From contig NW_024104532.1 of the NCBI RefSeq assembly GCF_003945595.2, positions 1,053,501-1,117,500 on the forward strand: a stretch of 64,000 nt of DNA, given 5' to 3'. Shown here piece by piece: positions 1 through 13,253 of this stretch. A program made the translations under genes and the position numbers. Under the pieces are notes generated by a model that had not been told where the DNA came from, did not search any database, and saw only the letters and a program-made list of their open reading frames with translations. The stretch's first letter is position 1. Each line of letters opens with the position of its first letter. The DNA is from Pipra filicauda. Its lineage: Eukaryota; Chordata; Aves; Passeriformes; Pipridae.

Positions 1-3000
1 ATTATATGACCCATCACCATGTTGAGGGATTATTAGTTAGTCCCACAAATTGTCTGATCTCTCTGACTATTGTGGGAAGCACAAAAGGGAGAAGCTTGAA
101 TTGCAAACAGCAGGAGGAAGAGGCGAGGCGAGGGCCAGGCACGCTTTGGTGCTGAATGCCTTCTGCAAACTCTGAGCCTTCCTGCAATTCAGGGTGAATT
201 GAAAATATTCTGTAGAGCTGAAGATGAGATCTTTTATACCCAGAGATATGAATACACTAAATTCTAAAGGGATTAATGGTTCCAATGTGCTTATAAAGAA
301 AGAAAGTAAAAATATTTACTTTTGCAAGTATGGGAACTGAGGAGTACTGGTAGTGGGGAAGGAGAGGTCACCAGTGAGAGCTGAGAACATCTAAATATTA
401 TCCAGCAGCTTTATAAACGAGGGAACTTAAACATGCCTTTGGAGATGGGTAATTGTTGAATACCCTCAACTGCTTTTTGAAAACTATGAAAGATTTTTCT
501 TTCAGAAAGGAAGGAGGACAGACTTCTTTGTTAAGTAGCCTAAAAGGAAGAACTGCAGTCTAGTGTGCAACACTGTGCTTTTGTGTAGCCTAGGGAGATC
601 TTCTTTTGTATGATATGAGTCAAAATCTAGCCCAGCGAAACCCTATTCTAAATAAGTGTGTTTATGGCTGAACTTGATTAAGGACTCAACATTTTGAACT
701 ATAAAATATGGCTTACACATTTGGTGGATTTGGCAATAAGACTTTGGGCAATTTGAGGCTCTCAGCAAGGCAACAGTGTCCATGTGTCCCCTTCCCCAGC
801 CTGCCTACCCCAGGCTCTGCTTGCAGGTCACAGCATCTCTCCCCAGAGTTGCAGATGTTGCATTCAGAGGGCCCAGGCAGATTTGGGACTACCTAGTCAT
901 AAATTGTACTTGTTTCTGAAACTTCAGCCAGGAGCAAAAGTAGATCCTCAGTTTAAATATCTTTAAAAGTTCAGTGTAGCAATCTTTTTGGTGGGTTTTG
1001 TGATGTTATCACTGCTGCCGTAGGTGCAAGTGCTGAAGCAAAACATAACTATTACTGTTGGTCATCCAGATCAACTGTAAACACAGGAACATTTTTGCAG
1101 TGCACAGCATAAAAGCAAGTGAATTCCAAAGTGAAATGGTTTTGGTTTGTTGTGAAAAGAGAGGAGAAATGGGCATATTTACAAAGGGCACGTAACATCC
1201 CTCTTGTCGGAGATCGGGCATGGGTGAATGAGTCTCTTCCCAACCACTGTGAATTATGGTGAACTAGTGATAGGGTGAAGGCAATTCTTTCTTTTGGTGC
1301 CCACTGCTGGTAAAGCCCAGCTGAGACAGAGTCTCAGCAAAGCCTTCAGACATATCTTCAAGAGTTACCAAGCCCAAACAATAGGCTGTGCAGCTGGATA
1401 GCGCTTGTCCACCACAAATACAAGATAATTCGTGTTATGTTAACCCTGTTTAAATGCAGAACGCTTGTTATAGTTACTCAACTATTACTACACATTACAA
1501 ATGTGAACAGGCATGATAAAATGGCTCAGCAGACCCTCACCAGTGCATTTGGCTGACATGACCTACCTGTGTGCCCAGGTCTTTATTGCACAGACATAGA
1601 CATGGATTTATCTGGTTGCAAACACCCAGCACTTAGGCTTCCTGTCTGATTTCCTCTCAAAAATTTTAGACTGCAACCTTTGAAAAGGGACAGTCAGAAC
1701 TATCAATTATTTAATAAAGATAAAAGCCTTTTGGGGACAGGGATAATAATGAAAGTAATTACTAATGGAGTTTTGGCAGATTAAATGGACTCTCCAGATG
1801 ACGTGAGATTTAGCTCTTCCCCATGTCAGTATTGGTAGTGAAATATTTGGATGTGTTTTTCAGTGATATCTGTCAGCCTCTCCTTTTTACTCTTCACATA
1901 GTCATTTACCTCAAGCAGTCCATGAATAAGAAAGAAAGAAGAAAAGATAGTATCTAATTTAAAAGGTTGGACTATGTTCTTGCAGTGTCCTCAGGGTTTT
2001 GACAGTACGTTTAAGGCCCAGCTCCTCTTACTTAATAAATTCTGGATGTAAAACTTCACTTATAAACATCATATTAAAAAAAGTTTGGAACATTAACTTT
2101 AAGAGGAGTCCCTTCTACAAGCTCGTTTTTCACTAGCTTTCTTTGCTATAGAAATGTACATTACATAAGTGCGTAATGAAAGTTTTTGCCCTGTGGCAAA
2201 GAGATATTACTTTTACTACTCTTAACTTCAGAAGTGTGGCTATAATGCGAGGAAAAATGAATATCAATGTCACAGAACAACCAAAATAATATTGAAGTGC
2301 TTTTTTAGCCCTACATTTCTGATACATGCCTTGATACAAGGAAGCCAGCACATCAGCTGTGCACGTGGGGCTTTGCCCTGTTGCTCTCAAGCACAGTTGC
2401 TTATGTGCTATGAGCATAGAGCGTAGGGCTTTGTGTTCAGTGGGGTGGCACTGCCAGAAATGGGGTGTGCTGGAGTGCTCAGCTCTGTTAGGGATGTGAG
2501 GGATTTTTTTTTCTGCTAAAGGCCATTGGAGAAAGAAGAATAATGATTTTTGTGTGCTCAGGAGGAGCATGGATGCGAGAGAAAGCTGTGTTAGATGCAG
2601 TGACATTATTGTAGTTGCAGCAGTGCATGTAATATTTAAGCTGTGAGTTCATTTTCATATTGCATTCATGTGACCTTTTTTGCCTTCTGTTCTTTATGAA
2701 CATACTTGAATGAAGATAACATTGAGCCCCATCAAGAACATGGCGAAATCCTGCACCTCCTGCAGGGCTCATGACTGAGCTGTGCTGCCCAGGGCCCCTT
2801 TCCATTGCTGCTCCCTGCTTTTCTCTGCTTTGCATTTGTCAGTAAATACCCTTGGCCAGGCTTGACTGGAGCATCGGTTTGAGCTGTGTTCAGTTGGCTG
2901 TGGGCAGCTCCACAGTGACTTTCAGGGACATGTTGCCCCAGGCCAAGAATCAGCTGTGTTGGCACAGCCGCATCCCACTGACAGCTTAAATCCCTCCGGG

Positions 3001-4919
3001 CTGCCAGAGCAGGTCTGAGCGTTTACAGCACCCAGTGAGTCCTGACCCAAGTTTTTAACGATGCTTCCCTTCATTATACATTACATTTCAGCTTGACTTA
3101 TGCCCCATGGTATATATTATTGATCTCTTCTCTTGACTTCTCTGACCGTATAGTGATTTGTCTTCTCTTGCTTTCCTGACCACTCACAGAGCGTATTATT
3201 ATTAGCTCCTTGTCTCCCTTTCTTTTTCTTTTCATGTTGCTGTCCTTCCTTTTTTTTCTTACTTTTGTCTCATTCCATAACTCCCTCTCTTCACGGTGGC
3301 CTGACCTGCCAAAATCAACACAAAAGAACAACCCTTTCACAATATGTAGCGATGAAATTAAATTCTTCTGTTTCACAACTAACTTGAATAAGCTGCTTTT
3401 TATACAAAACTGATTTTTCTCTTTCTGGTGACTGATGCTGGAGTCTTAGCTTTTCCCAGATTTAACATTTACATGGCCTTGTGCACCTTCAGGTTCCTTA
3501 GATGACCCATACTCCCTGGGCCCCTTGTGGGAATGGGGGTGGTCTCTGTAACTCTTTCCCAGCCCCCCCATCTCCTCAGCTGCTCTTGTGTGAGATGCTG
3601 GCTCCTGGAGGTTCTCAATGCCTCCCTGGAGTTCCCCCTACTGAGGAAACTCCCTCATACACCACAATCCCCTATTCCACTACAGAACACACCTGAACTG
3701 GAGCTGGTCACCTCAGCAATCACAGAGTATTTAATAAACAAAGTTTGTACTCATTTTTAATGACATGCAGCATCCATTTTTCCTCTTGAGAGATTTGCAT
3801 CAAGTCTCAGTGAGGCTACTGTATACTTTCATCAGATTTTGGAGAACACTTCATTGCCCAACAAAATAGATGTGGTGCATATATACCACCCAAAAACACA
3901 TCCTGTAACATAAACTGTATCTCCAGTCAACCTTACCCAGCCACCCCCGTGTCTGTCAGCTCATATGTGTCAAAGATGTTCACCCAAATTGCCACTGAGA
4001 TCTGCAACAATGTTCTAGACTACCTCAGATTACTTTGAATTAACAGCATAATGAATTTAATTAAAATATATTAATGTCATATTGGGCTTTTAGCTGTTAT
4101 TTTAAGAGGTCATGAGGGAATCAAACTGCCAACATTTCTCAAAATATGTCTCAGACAAGTTGAAAGATATAATGACAAATAATTAGAAGTACAAACAGAA
4201 AATGCAGTGGTATTATGACTGCTGGGATAGACCATTGGCTTAAGAATCAAGAAAATTACACATCTGATGAGAAATTTCCTTTGCCAATTTTCAGGTATCC
4301 AGAGAGAGGGTTTGGTTAGCACATCCCACAGTAGGCATCTGGTTTGGGCAGGATGAATTGCTCTTTGGTAACTGCTCTCTATTTTCCTTGGCTACAGATT
4401 TAATTTGAGCACCTCGCCAGGGTGGTGCACCTAATGCTTCAATGACTCATGAAGGTATAACGTGGTTCTGAGTTTGAAAGGATAAGAGCACAGGAAACAA
4501 AATGTAACTCCCAGGCTAAGGGCAAAATGCCGTCCAAGTGATTTGGGCTGTGAGTGTCCTATTCCTTACCCAGGTAGAGAGTAAAGCATAAGAAAGTGCT
4601 AAATAGAAACCTGCTTTCTAAGCTGAAATTTCACAATCTTCATTAAAATGCTGGTGTCTTCTCTGCTCTGTGCATCCAGGTCGATTTATGATGCCAAGAG
4701 TTTTGTTTCAAACAGTCCTAAATTTTCAGATTTTCAACAAATTTTTGCAAACTTCAGTGCTATTTGAGTGTTTAGTTTTACCTCATTATGGACACACAGA
4801 AGAGCCAAATCCCAATCCAGGCTGCTTTGACTCTTCACAGTGGTTTTGCCAGTGACTTTACTTTGATCACACAGATTCTGTGATTTCAAAGATTAAGAGA
4901 TTTAGATTTACAAGGTGTG

Positions 4920-5290
4920 AGTTATCAGCTTGCATTCAATGGGCTCTTCCGAAAACCACGGAGGTGCCTACAGTCGGCCATTTATACTGCCGGGAATGTC
5001 CCGGATGAGCTTCCTTGGACATTAATTCCAGACTAAATAGTTTACACCTGATTTGGAAAAAAAACCCCTACCAGCTGGTAGCAAACTGATCCCTTCACCA
5101 TGAACCATCTGCACAGCCCTGAGAAATGAACTATGGGATTGCCAGTTGTAATTTGAGAGCTCGGAAGCAGCAAACTGAACACAGTTATATGAATATTATG
5201 ATCCCGGAACTCCGTTATCTGCTAGGTGCATCCATATCGATAAGTGGTTATTATTCTGTTCTAGCTGGCTGACATTTATGGGTTTCAGGA
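4920..5290. promoter_or_regulatory. Candidate conserved non-coding element
   Basis: Block with composition unlike its surroundings: scattered CpGs in an AT-rich background (CCGGGAATGTCCCGG, ATCGATAAG, CCGTTATC), a 12-bp perfect palindrome TACCAGCTGGTA at 5069-5080 containing an E-box CAGCTG, and ACATTAATTCC near 5019. E-box proteins of the MyoD type bind CAGCTG, which would fit a muscle gene, but this is inference from motif alone. No conservation data were available. Confidence 0.3.
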
Positions 5291-6769
5291 TTTAGGCTGT
5301 GGTTTTCAGTTCAGTTAAATCAGATGTCTGCAAATAAGCATCTGTTACGTTTAAGTTTCCCAAAGCCTTTCTTTCAAACCTGTTATTTTCTCTGAATCAA
5401 ATGCTTAGCTCAGCAGAGCCTGAAAATGAAAACAAACTCCAAATGGTCTCCACAGGATATTTTGTGAAAAAAATCTCTTTGAAAGGGTAAGAACAAACCA
5501 TGACTGGGACAAAATGCAACTATCGATATTTCTTATTTATCCAGAACTTTCTAAAAAAATCAAGTAGTTGTAGACTGGTAAATTTTGCTGCAGAAGCTTC
5601 GAATTTTACTTTAGGTTCTTCAGTAGTCAGGAGGATAAATTATGTGAGGGAAGACCATGTTATCGTGCTGTTGCATCTCCTGATTTCTTGCAGGTTGGGA
5701 GGGGAGTGTTTCTTGTCTGCTGCAGGGGGGTGATGTCTGGTTGGGGATGTCCATGGGGCTGCCTCTGCTTCACCTCACAGACCCTGTCTTGGGCTGTCAG
5801 CCATGCCAGAGAGACAACTCCTGCTTGCTGGAGTATCCTGTCTTGGTTTAGTCAAGGATGGTCTTGAAAAAAGGTTCTCTAACCTTTCTGCCTCAGTTCT
5901 CTCTCATATTCATTCAGTTATTGGGAACTAGGGAAAAAAATATTCTGTGGTGATGCTGAAAAAATCAAATGAACCTTTAATGAAAATCCTCAGAGGCACT
6001 TTCTCACCCTATGCAGATGTTGGATTTCTTATAATGCCAAACATAAAATAATATGGAAGCTTTTTAATATTTTTGAAGGGTTTCTAGAAAAGGATAGAGG
6101 AAGAGATATTTTCATTGAAGAATGACATTTAGTAATGCAAGTTCTAATAGTGAGAGAACAAAGCAGATGAAATCAAGAAGTTAAAACAGCTGGAGAGTTT
6201 GTAATAAATATTGTTTTATAGTGTCTTCAGTGGCACAAGTTTCCCAAGGCCTGACATACCAGATTTGCAGTGCAGACTTCAATAATTATCACCAACTATT
6301 TGAACTGTAGATCTTCCTTGTGCTTTTTCAGTAAAAAAATTATTTCAGCCACATTTTTACCTCTACATTAGATGGAATCAGAACTGATGATTGATGAGTG
6401 CAATCTTGGCAAATTTATTGAATTGTGTCAGTCACTGGTTTAGATGGTTTTTAGTATAGTATATTTTAAAATTATTTCATTTTTTCTTGAAAATTATTTG
6501 AATTTATTTATTTACTTAGTATTGTAGAGGTGGATGGGGGTTGTCTGTATGAGTAGCCAGACAGGAAAGAAGCAATGTGATATCATCATGCAAATAATCA
6601 ATAGTAGTCACAGTATTAGCAGGGTCTATTGAATTGTCTTCAAGGGCCTTCTCTAATTATCTCTGCAAACTGAATTAGCAAGATGGTTTCACTGTGTTTT
6701 TGGTTTTTTAGTGGCAGCTGCCTACCCAATTATATATATTCATTAGCTCTGCTATGATTTCATTAACTG

Positions 6770-7330
6770 ATGCACATTAAGTGCCTGTTAAGCGACTTGT
6801 GCTTATGTTCCTAGACAAGCAGTGATGTATCTTCTGGTGAGCACACTTACCACTCATTGGTCTGGATAAACTGGTTTTTATGTACGTTTTCAGTTTGTCA
6901 TTACTTGGTGAGCAGTACCAGCTGAAGGATAAATGTAAGAAGGTAATTAAACTGGTTACTTTAATTATTTTTTGTTTCAACTGTCTCTCAGAACCACAAA
7001 CCTGGCCAACCAGGCAAATGAGCATTAATGAATGAAGCCACATAATTAAAACATCTGTCACTGTCCTATCGGGTCGATCGAAAGCTTGGATTGGCTCCGC
7101 GCTCCGAGCGCGACGATTGCTGTGGAAAGCCAAATAAGCCGGAGTTAATGTTCTCCTAATCCTTTGCCTGTTGAGTTGACAGTGACGGGTAGCAAACATG
7201 CACCAATGAGCATTAATGAAGTCACTTTTAGATTGGTTCAGCACAGGTTTTTCGGGCTAATTAGGTACACAAAAATGTTAATTTAATCAAAGGAACAGGT
7301 ATTCATTAAAGAAGGTGCAGAAGATAACTG
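6770..7330. promoter_or_regulatory. Candidate enhancer-like element with CpG-dense core
   Basis: AT-rich flanks carry many homeodomain-type cores (CATTAATG, TTTAATTATT, CTAATTAG at 7257-7264, GTTAATTTAATC). The 16-mer AATGAGCATTAATGAA occurs twice on the same strand, at 7017-7032 and 7205-7220. Between the copies is a CpG-dense core: nine CpGs in about 46 bp at 7070-7115, including the inverted repeat CGCGCT-CCG-AGCGCG at 7098-7112. CpGs are rare elsewhere in the intron. The 155-codon minus-strand frame over this block is judged a by-product of its composition. Regulatory role is inferred. Confidence 0.4.
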
Positions 7331-8712
7331 AAGTGGAGAATTAGCTCAGTCAAGAGGTAGACTGTAGCTCCTGACTGAATTGTCCAGATTATAAAAAGAA
7401 TTATGTATTTATGTACAATTTATTTCTTTTATTTTCTTTTTAAAAAAAGTACAAATGCATGCTTTTTTTCCTGTGTGTCAGTGGATTTACACCAGGAATC
7501 AAAACTGTCACTCTATAGTCATGTATCTTGGGGAGGGGAAATGGGCAGGTAGTTTAGGACTCAGAAAGAGAAAGCAGGGAGTGCATGAGATGTTCATTGT
7601 GCATTCCAGATGGCATAAAACACACTGTCACATTACTGCTTAAATGAGATCATTACCTTCTTACTTCATGGGACATATTGAGAAGTTGTGTAGCATGGCT
7701 GTGTTTGATTTTGCTTGGTCTTCCTTGGAACGTGGCTAATGTGCAAGTCACAAATGGAACAATTTTGTTCATACTGTAACCCTGATGGAGGTGTGTTGAG
7801 TGTCCTCTTGGGGCAGATAAGGAAAAAGGAAGAAATAAAGATTTTCAACCATTAAGAAGTAAAATACAGTGCAGTGTCTTTCCTTATCAGATTGTATCTC
7901 ATCTAAATCCAATAAAAAAGTAAAGATGACTCCCTAAGATTGCTTGGATACTGCAGCACAGAAAATAATTAAAATATTTTGTTAGAGTTTTTTTATATTT
8001 TAACCTTCTCCCACCCCACACACTATTTAGATTTTGGATTTAGATAAGAAATATGAATGACAGTGTATGTTTGGAGATTTAGACCATTTTGGTGCCTTTT
8101 GAATATGGTCCTTATCCTGAAACCCACTGTCTGCCTTTAGCTCTCTCCATCCCACCACGCAGAGAAGTTGATGCTGATTGATGCAGCATTTCCCAGAACA
8201 TGATAGTGTCTGTAATTGTACAACGACACATGATGACCCATGAGGAAAACATCTGGGAACAACAGATGTAGGTGCAGTCTCAGTGTTTCACACAGCCAGT
8301 TCTGAGGGATCAGCCAGAGCAAATATTATTTAAGACATACATATTTTAAATGATTTTATATAATTAACTGTATAGTGCTTTAAATGAAAGAATAATTATC
8401 ACCTATTACTGTGGTAGGTTGTATTTGTGGTATTTCTTTTAATGGCTGGAAGTTTTTCGTCTTATTCCTTCTAAAAGAATGGAGAGTGTTCAGTGGGTGT
8501 TATGGGTCAATTATATATTTCTACATAGAATGTGTGGTTGATTTGTTGGATGGTTGGGAAAATGTCTGGAGAGAAGGAATATCAGCACATGCTGGCATTC
8601 ATGGGTTACTTTTCTTTATATCATAATATTCAGTATAATGGTTAATGGGACTATTTTAATTCTTTTAATGTCTGTTGTGCTGTGAAGGCAAGTTAACAAT
8701 TATCTGTTTTAT

Positions 8713-8731
8713 TGTTTGTTTGTTTGTTTTG
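8713..8731. repeat. (TTTG)n simple repeat
   Basis: About four and a half tandem copies of TGTT/TTTG. Short microsatellite, no further meaning seen. Confidence 0.85.
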
Positions 8732-9073
8732 TCCGTGGTTTCTGGGATTGGTCTTCTAGGACAGCAGATGGTAGAAAGGAGATTGAGGTACAAATTAAGG
8801 TTTCTTGTTATCACTAACAGTTTTTATGGATTGCAATAGAGGTTTCATTTCTGTGGTTAAACAGCATAAACAGTTTTCATTAGCATCTAAATTTAACATA
8901 ATTTTCAGGAGCATGCAAGTTCTGGTAACTGAAGATGATGATTGATACTGATCTAACAATGAAGGAAGACACAATTAAAATGCTGAAAGTTAAATTTGGG
9001 AAAGAGAGATGAAGATGAAGCTTTTTAATTTGAGATAAGGGAATCAGCAGCATGTGTGACTTTGGAAATGTAA

Positions 9074-9087
9074 TTTTTTTTTTTTTT
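9074..9087. repeat. Poly-T run (T14)
   Basis: Uninterrupted run of fourteen T. It could be an old antisense retroelement tail, but no element body was recognised next to it. Confidence 0.85.
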
Positions 9088-10960
9088 AATTATTGTGAAT
9101 AAAATCTGCAGCTGTACTGTGAGGTGTTAACAGAGCCCATGTAATTGCAACATGTGGGCAAAGCAGTCCTGAAGAGATGTCTGAAGGAATCCAAACTGAA
9201 TTCTTGCATCATATAGTGAAATATAGAAATGTTTTGAACCGACCATGGCATGTGGGCCTTTTCAGATTAATAAGAAGCATCATTTTGAGAAAGGGAATAT
9301 TAAATAATTGTTGGATTTTTAGCTAAAGGCACCTAAAGAATTTGGCTGTATCTCCTGATGCTTTGAAGGTTCATCTACATGCCATATGTCGCACGTGGGA
9401 GCTAAGTCTGTGGTACTGGGGCAAACTCCACTGTCTCACCTGGGGGAAGTTAATGGAAATTTATTCCTATGGGAACTGCACCAGGAGGTCTTCTACACTG
9501 TGAAGGAAAATGTGTAATGAATGGCTCTGGGGCTCTGGCAGAGGGGATTGGGTTTTCCTTTCTGTTTTAGGGGATCAGATTCCCTTCTTTTATGCTGATA
9601 TTAGAACTTGGCAAGAGCTGATCGTGATGGGAGTCTTGTGTTAGATTCACTGTGAGTTGCTATTGCTTTTTGGCTGCTTCAGTAATGCTAGTCAGATGTT
9701 CTGCAGCTCAGCATAGCCCTGTCACAGCCACTCCTTGGCCTGCCTCTTCCACTTGGCACTGGAGGTGCCATAATTCATTACTGTACTGGGGGAAGAAAGT
9801 ATGTTGGCAAAAGGGATCAATGACATTGGGAAATCAGTGCATGTAAAGGATAAAACATGGCCTTCATGACTGATGCTCATCCCAGCTCTCTAAATCAGGA
9901 CTTCTCCAGCCCCTGGAGCTCACTGAAGCATCTCTGTGCTCCCTGCAGAGAGATGCCCTGCAAGGGAGGCAGACTAGCAGGGGCTAGAGCCCATTCTGCA
10001 GAGTTCAGGGTTATCTTCTGCCTCAGTGTCTTCATCTCGTTGCTGCAGTCCTGCCCCACCTCTCTACAGCTTCTCTGCACCGTGGCCCAGGGAAGGGAAG
10101 AGCAGTGTTTTTCTTGTGATTTCTGTCTCTCCAGTGAGCAGAAGCAGAGAGTTCATTTTTCCATGGTTTAATGACTGTTATCAGAGCAACTGATCTAACG
10201 GTTCTGTGAGTCTGTGATTCAGAAACAAAGAAATCTGCTGCTACATTTATATATGTTTTGTTTTAAATATACTCCCAGCAAAACTGCATATTCTAATTCT
10301 TCCTTTATCCTTCACTTGTTTTTCTTCTGACTCCTCTATTCCCATTGCCCATCAGACAACCCTTGGTCTGCTGAGGTGCATTCAGAGCCAGTAGTGCCAC
10401 CTCTGCCCATTTCCCAGTTAACATAGAGGAGACCACAACCAGAATGTGGGTTTTTTTCTCAGATTGACCAGGACCAAACCAGGAGCTCTGCAAGCTGCTC
10501 TGCCAGAAGTTGGGTTTGCTTCCACACACACACGTCCAAAACCCAGTTTCACTTTCTTAGAAGCTGAGAACTTTAACAAGTTTGCAAAATTTGCAAAGCT
10601 TCTCTCTTAGCATGGACTAAAGAATATTGGGAGGAAATGGGTGCTTATGGTATCTTTGTTGATGGTGTGATGAAGTTCTCCTCTAGGGCAAAGAGTTTTT
10701 CATGGGGTGAATGTTCGATGAGGAACTGTGGGGGTGGGATTCCCTCTTCACATCCCCTGCTCACAGCAGAAGATTTAGAGTGCTGGTTGGATATAACAAC
10801 TTCAAAAGTTAGAAGAGAAAGAACCCTAAAATTTACGAAACATCTGTTTTGATGAGTGTCATTCTGAGATTATCAGGTCAAATATAGGCTGTTCTTTCCG
10901 TTTAAACAAAGGGGTTATATAAAAAAGAAGATGACACGGAACATCTTTGGCCAAGTGCAG

Positions 10961-11005
10961 TAGTAGTAATAATAATATTAATAATAATAACAATAATAAT
11001 AATAA
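10961..11005. repeat. (TAA)n trinucleotide microsatellite
   Basis: Imperfect run of TAG/TAA/AAT triplets about 45 bp long with interruptions (TTA, CAA). Likely polymorphic in length between individuals. Confidence 0.9.
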
Positions 11006-11149
11006 CCAAGTGTGCTTTATTGCAAGGAAGAAATGTTATCATTCCAATTACCTATATAGGAGATTTGCAAAAATCCTAATAGAAAACAATTTAAGTGTAG
11101 CTGTGAAGTTATTATTTGAAAACTAGATGTAATCAGTTGCCAACAATAC

Positions 11150-11460
11150 TCAGTACAGCTTAATTAAGGGCTGAAGCACATGAAGTCTCTAGGGGGTCTG
11201 TCTGCACTGGTGTTCAGGGACATACTATAACTCAAGGTAATTGAATAGCAATTAAGTTAATGAACATGCATTCTTGGGAAGACACACAACAGTTAATGGA
11301 TCAGCCTGAAATGAACCACAATTAAACACGCACCCGTTTGTTTTGCTGAACAAGCATCTACTGAATGTCCAGACATACATAAGGCCATTAATTAATTTGA
11401 ATTAAGAGGCATTCATCTCTACTCCCATTCCAACTGAAAGATTCTGCAGATAATCCAAGG
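11150..11460. promoter_or_regulatory. Candidate conserved non-coding element (homeodomain-motif rich)
   Basis: Contains the 10-bp palindrome CTTAATTAAG (11159-11168), GGTAATTGAATAGCAATTAAG, CAATTAAAC and ATTAATTAAT (11387-11396), interspersed with GC-balanced sequence including CACGCACCCG. The density of TAATTA/CAATTA cores in about 300 bp exceeds the neighbouring intron by eye. Function is inferred from motif clustering only. Confidence 0.3.
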
Positions 11461-12944
11461 ACAGCTGTTGATGTTTCATGGCTGTGCCTATTGAAGATAT
11501 TGCCCCTATTAACTATGGCACAAGCTTTTGTTAACTACGGGTCCTTAAAACAATGTGAGCAATAAACAGGACTTGGAAGTCAGTGAGCTGGAATTCATGT
11601 TACATTAGGGAACTAACTGAACTACTGCAGAGACTGACTTTCACCAAAATTGCAGGCAATGGAGGAGAAAGGCCATTTCAGCAATGCCTGTGCTCACCTT
11701 TCCCATGGTGTCAGCTTGTTCCAGAAGTGAATACTTGGATACAAGCAGCAACTAACCAGTAAGTCAGTGCCTTTAATAGCTGAAAGAGAACCTGGTTGTC
11801 AAATATTTTCTCTTTGTTCAGAAAATAAAAGGCAGTTTTATGCCAAAATTCCTTGAGTGATTGTAGGGACAGATAAGATGTTTCTTGGAACTTGAAGAAC
11901 ACAAATATTTGAATGTGGTCCCAAATGCAGCTAGGAGCCAAAACATGGAGAGCTTACAGATTTAAGTGACTTCTTGGAAAGATTTATAGAGAGCTTAAAA
12001 AGACACTAATAGTATACAAATTGAGAGGAAAACTTAAAAAGTGAATGTATAAGTAAGTTGTTTGCACTATCCAAAAGTTAAGTAAATAAAATTGTATTTT
12101 TCAGTGATTTCAGAATCTCTGCCTTACGCTAACAAACAAGAAGTTCTTTAGAAACCAGCATAAGATCCAACAGAAAAAAGGAAACTTTAAAAATTAGATG
12201 CTATATGGGCAAAAAAAAATTGTTTTTGATGATATAGCAGGGTTCAGTTTGTTCAGTGTAAATGAGAAACTGCTGCAAGATTCCTCTGAAAGTCAGGTGC
12301 ACCCACAGACCGGGCTTGTTTGTTCAATGGCAGCTGCATTTACTCTTCATAGCCTTTTTTAAGTAAAATGTAGTTTCACTGGAAAAGGACGGCGGGTAAT
12401 GAAACGATGACAAGAGACCTGTGGGAAATGAAATAGCTGAAGGCTCATATGGGTAAATTTGTACTGTACGATGCAGTTTTGTGTAGGGAGCCACAAGGTC
12501 ACTTATTTAGAGCTCAGTGAAGTGTGGCAGTAATGGAGTTTCAGTGCTGCCTCTGCCAGCTCCTGTACGCTGGGTATCTGTGTGTGGCACTGGGCCCCAT
12601 CCCACCCTCCAATGCCCGTTGCCCAAGCCCTTGGGATGTGTCCTCCAAATTCGTCCTGGATAGCTGAGAGTCCTGTGTGGCTGTAGGGCAGGTGTGCCTG
12701 TGGTCCATGAGAGGACCATCTTGGGCACTCACCTTTCAACACCTCTGCAGAGCTGCTGTGACAAATTCCAGACATGAGGATCCATCCAAAAGTCCAGAAG
12801 TTTGGACTCTCTTCATCTTGAGCCATGAATTATGGTGGGGAAAAAAAAATGTATTAGCAGCCCTCTTTTGTGTCAGAGTAAACAAAGCAGTTCAGAGGTG
12901 ACAAAGTTTTGTTGAAGGTGACTTGGGTCCTCCTCGCATACCCT

Positions 12945-13110
12945 TGGTATTTTAAGCTGTTTAAAACAGGCAAAGGCTCCAAATGAAATTCTGCAATAAA
13001 TTAACGCAATTAATGTGTTTCGTATCAGCTACCGGCACATCACTCAGTGAGCTGTCTTGAAAGAGACAAATTAATTACTAATTAGAATTTTATACCCTGC
13101 TATTTTCTCT
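12945..13110. promoter_or_regulatory. Candidate conserved non-coding element
   Basis: About 165 bp with AAATTAACGCAATTAATG, a CpG-bearing middle (TTTCGTATCAGCTACCGGCA) and a compound TTAATTACTAATTAG site at 13071-13085, made of adjacent TTAATTA and CTAATTAG cores. Adjacent homeodomain cores of this sort are common in developmental enhancers; assignment here is inference. Confidence 0.3.
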
Positions 13111-13238
13111 ATTTACTAATGTTACTTTCCATCACTTTTCCAGAAATACTTAAGTCTGATATTTAACAAATGAAGCTATTATTATCTTAAATTACATAAG
13201 ATTTTCTTCCCCCATTATTATGATTGAGGAGGATGGGG

Positions 13239-13253
13239 AAAAAAAAAAAAAAA
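13239..13253. repeat. Poly-A run (A15) with A-rich tail
   Basis: Run of fifteen A followed by CAAACC and AAAAAACC. Low-complexity sequence; no adjacent retroelement body was recognised. Confidence 0.85.

Noticed and set aside
2133..2606. 157-codon minus-strand open frame
   Set aside because: No family resemblance and no neighbouring exon structure; within ordinary intronic DNA.
6777..7244. 155-codon minus-strand open frame
   Set aside because: Overlaps the CpG-dense, motif-duplicated block; no domain or familiar segment, and no splice or promoter context. The open frame is explained by local composition.
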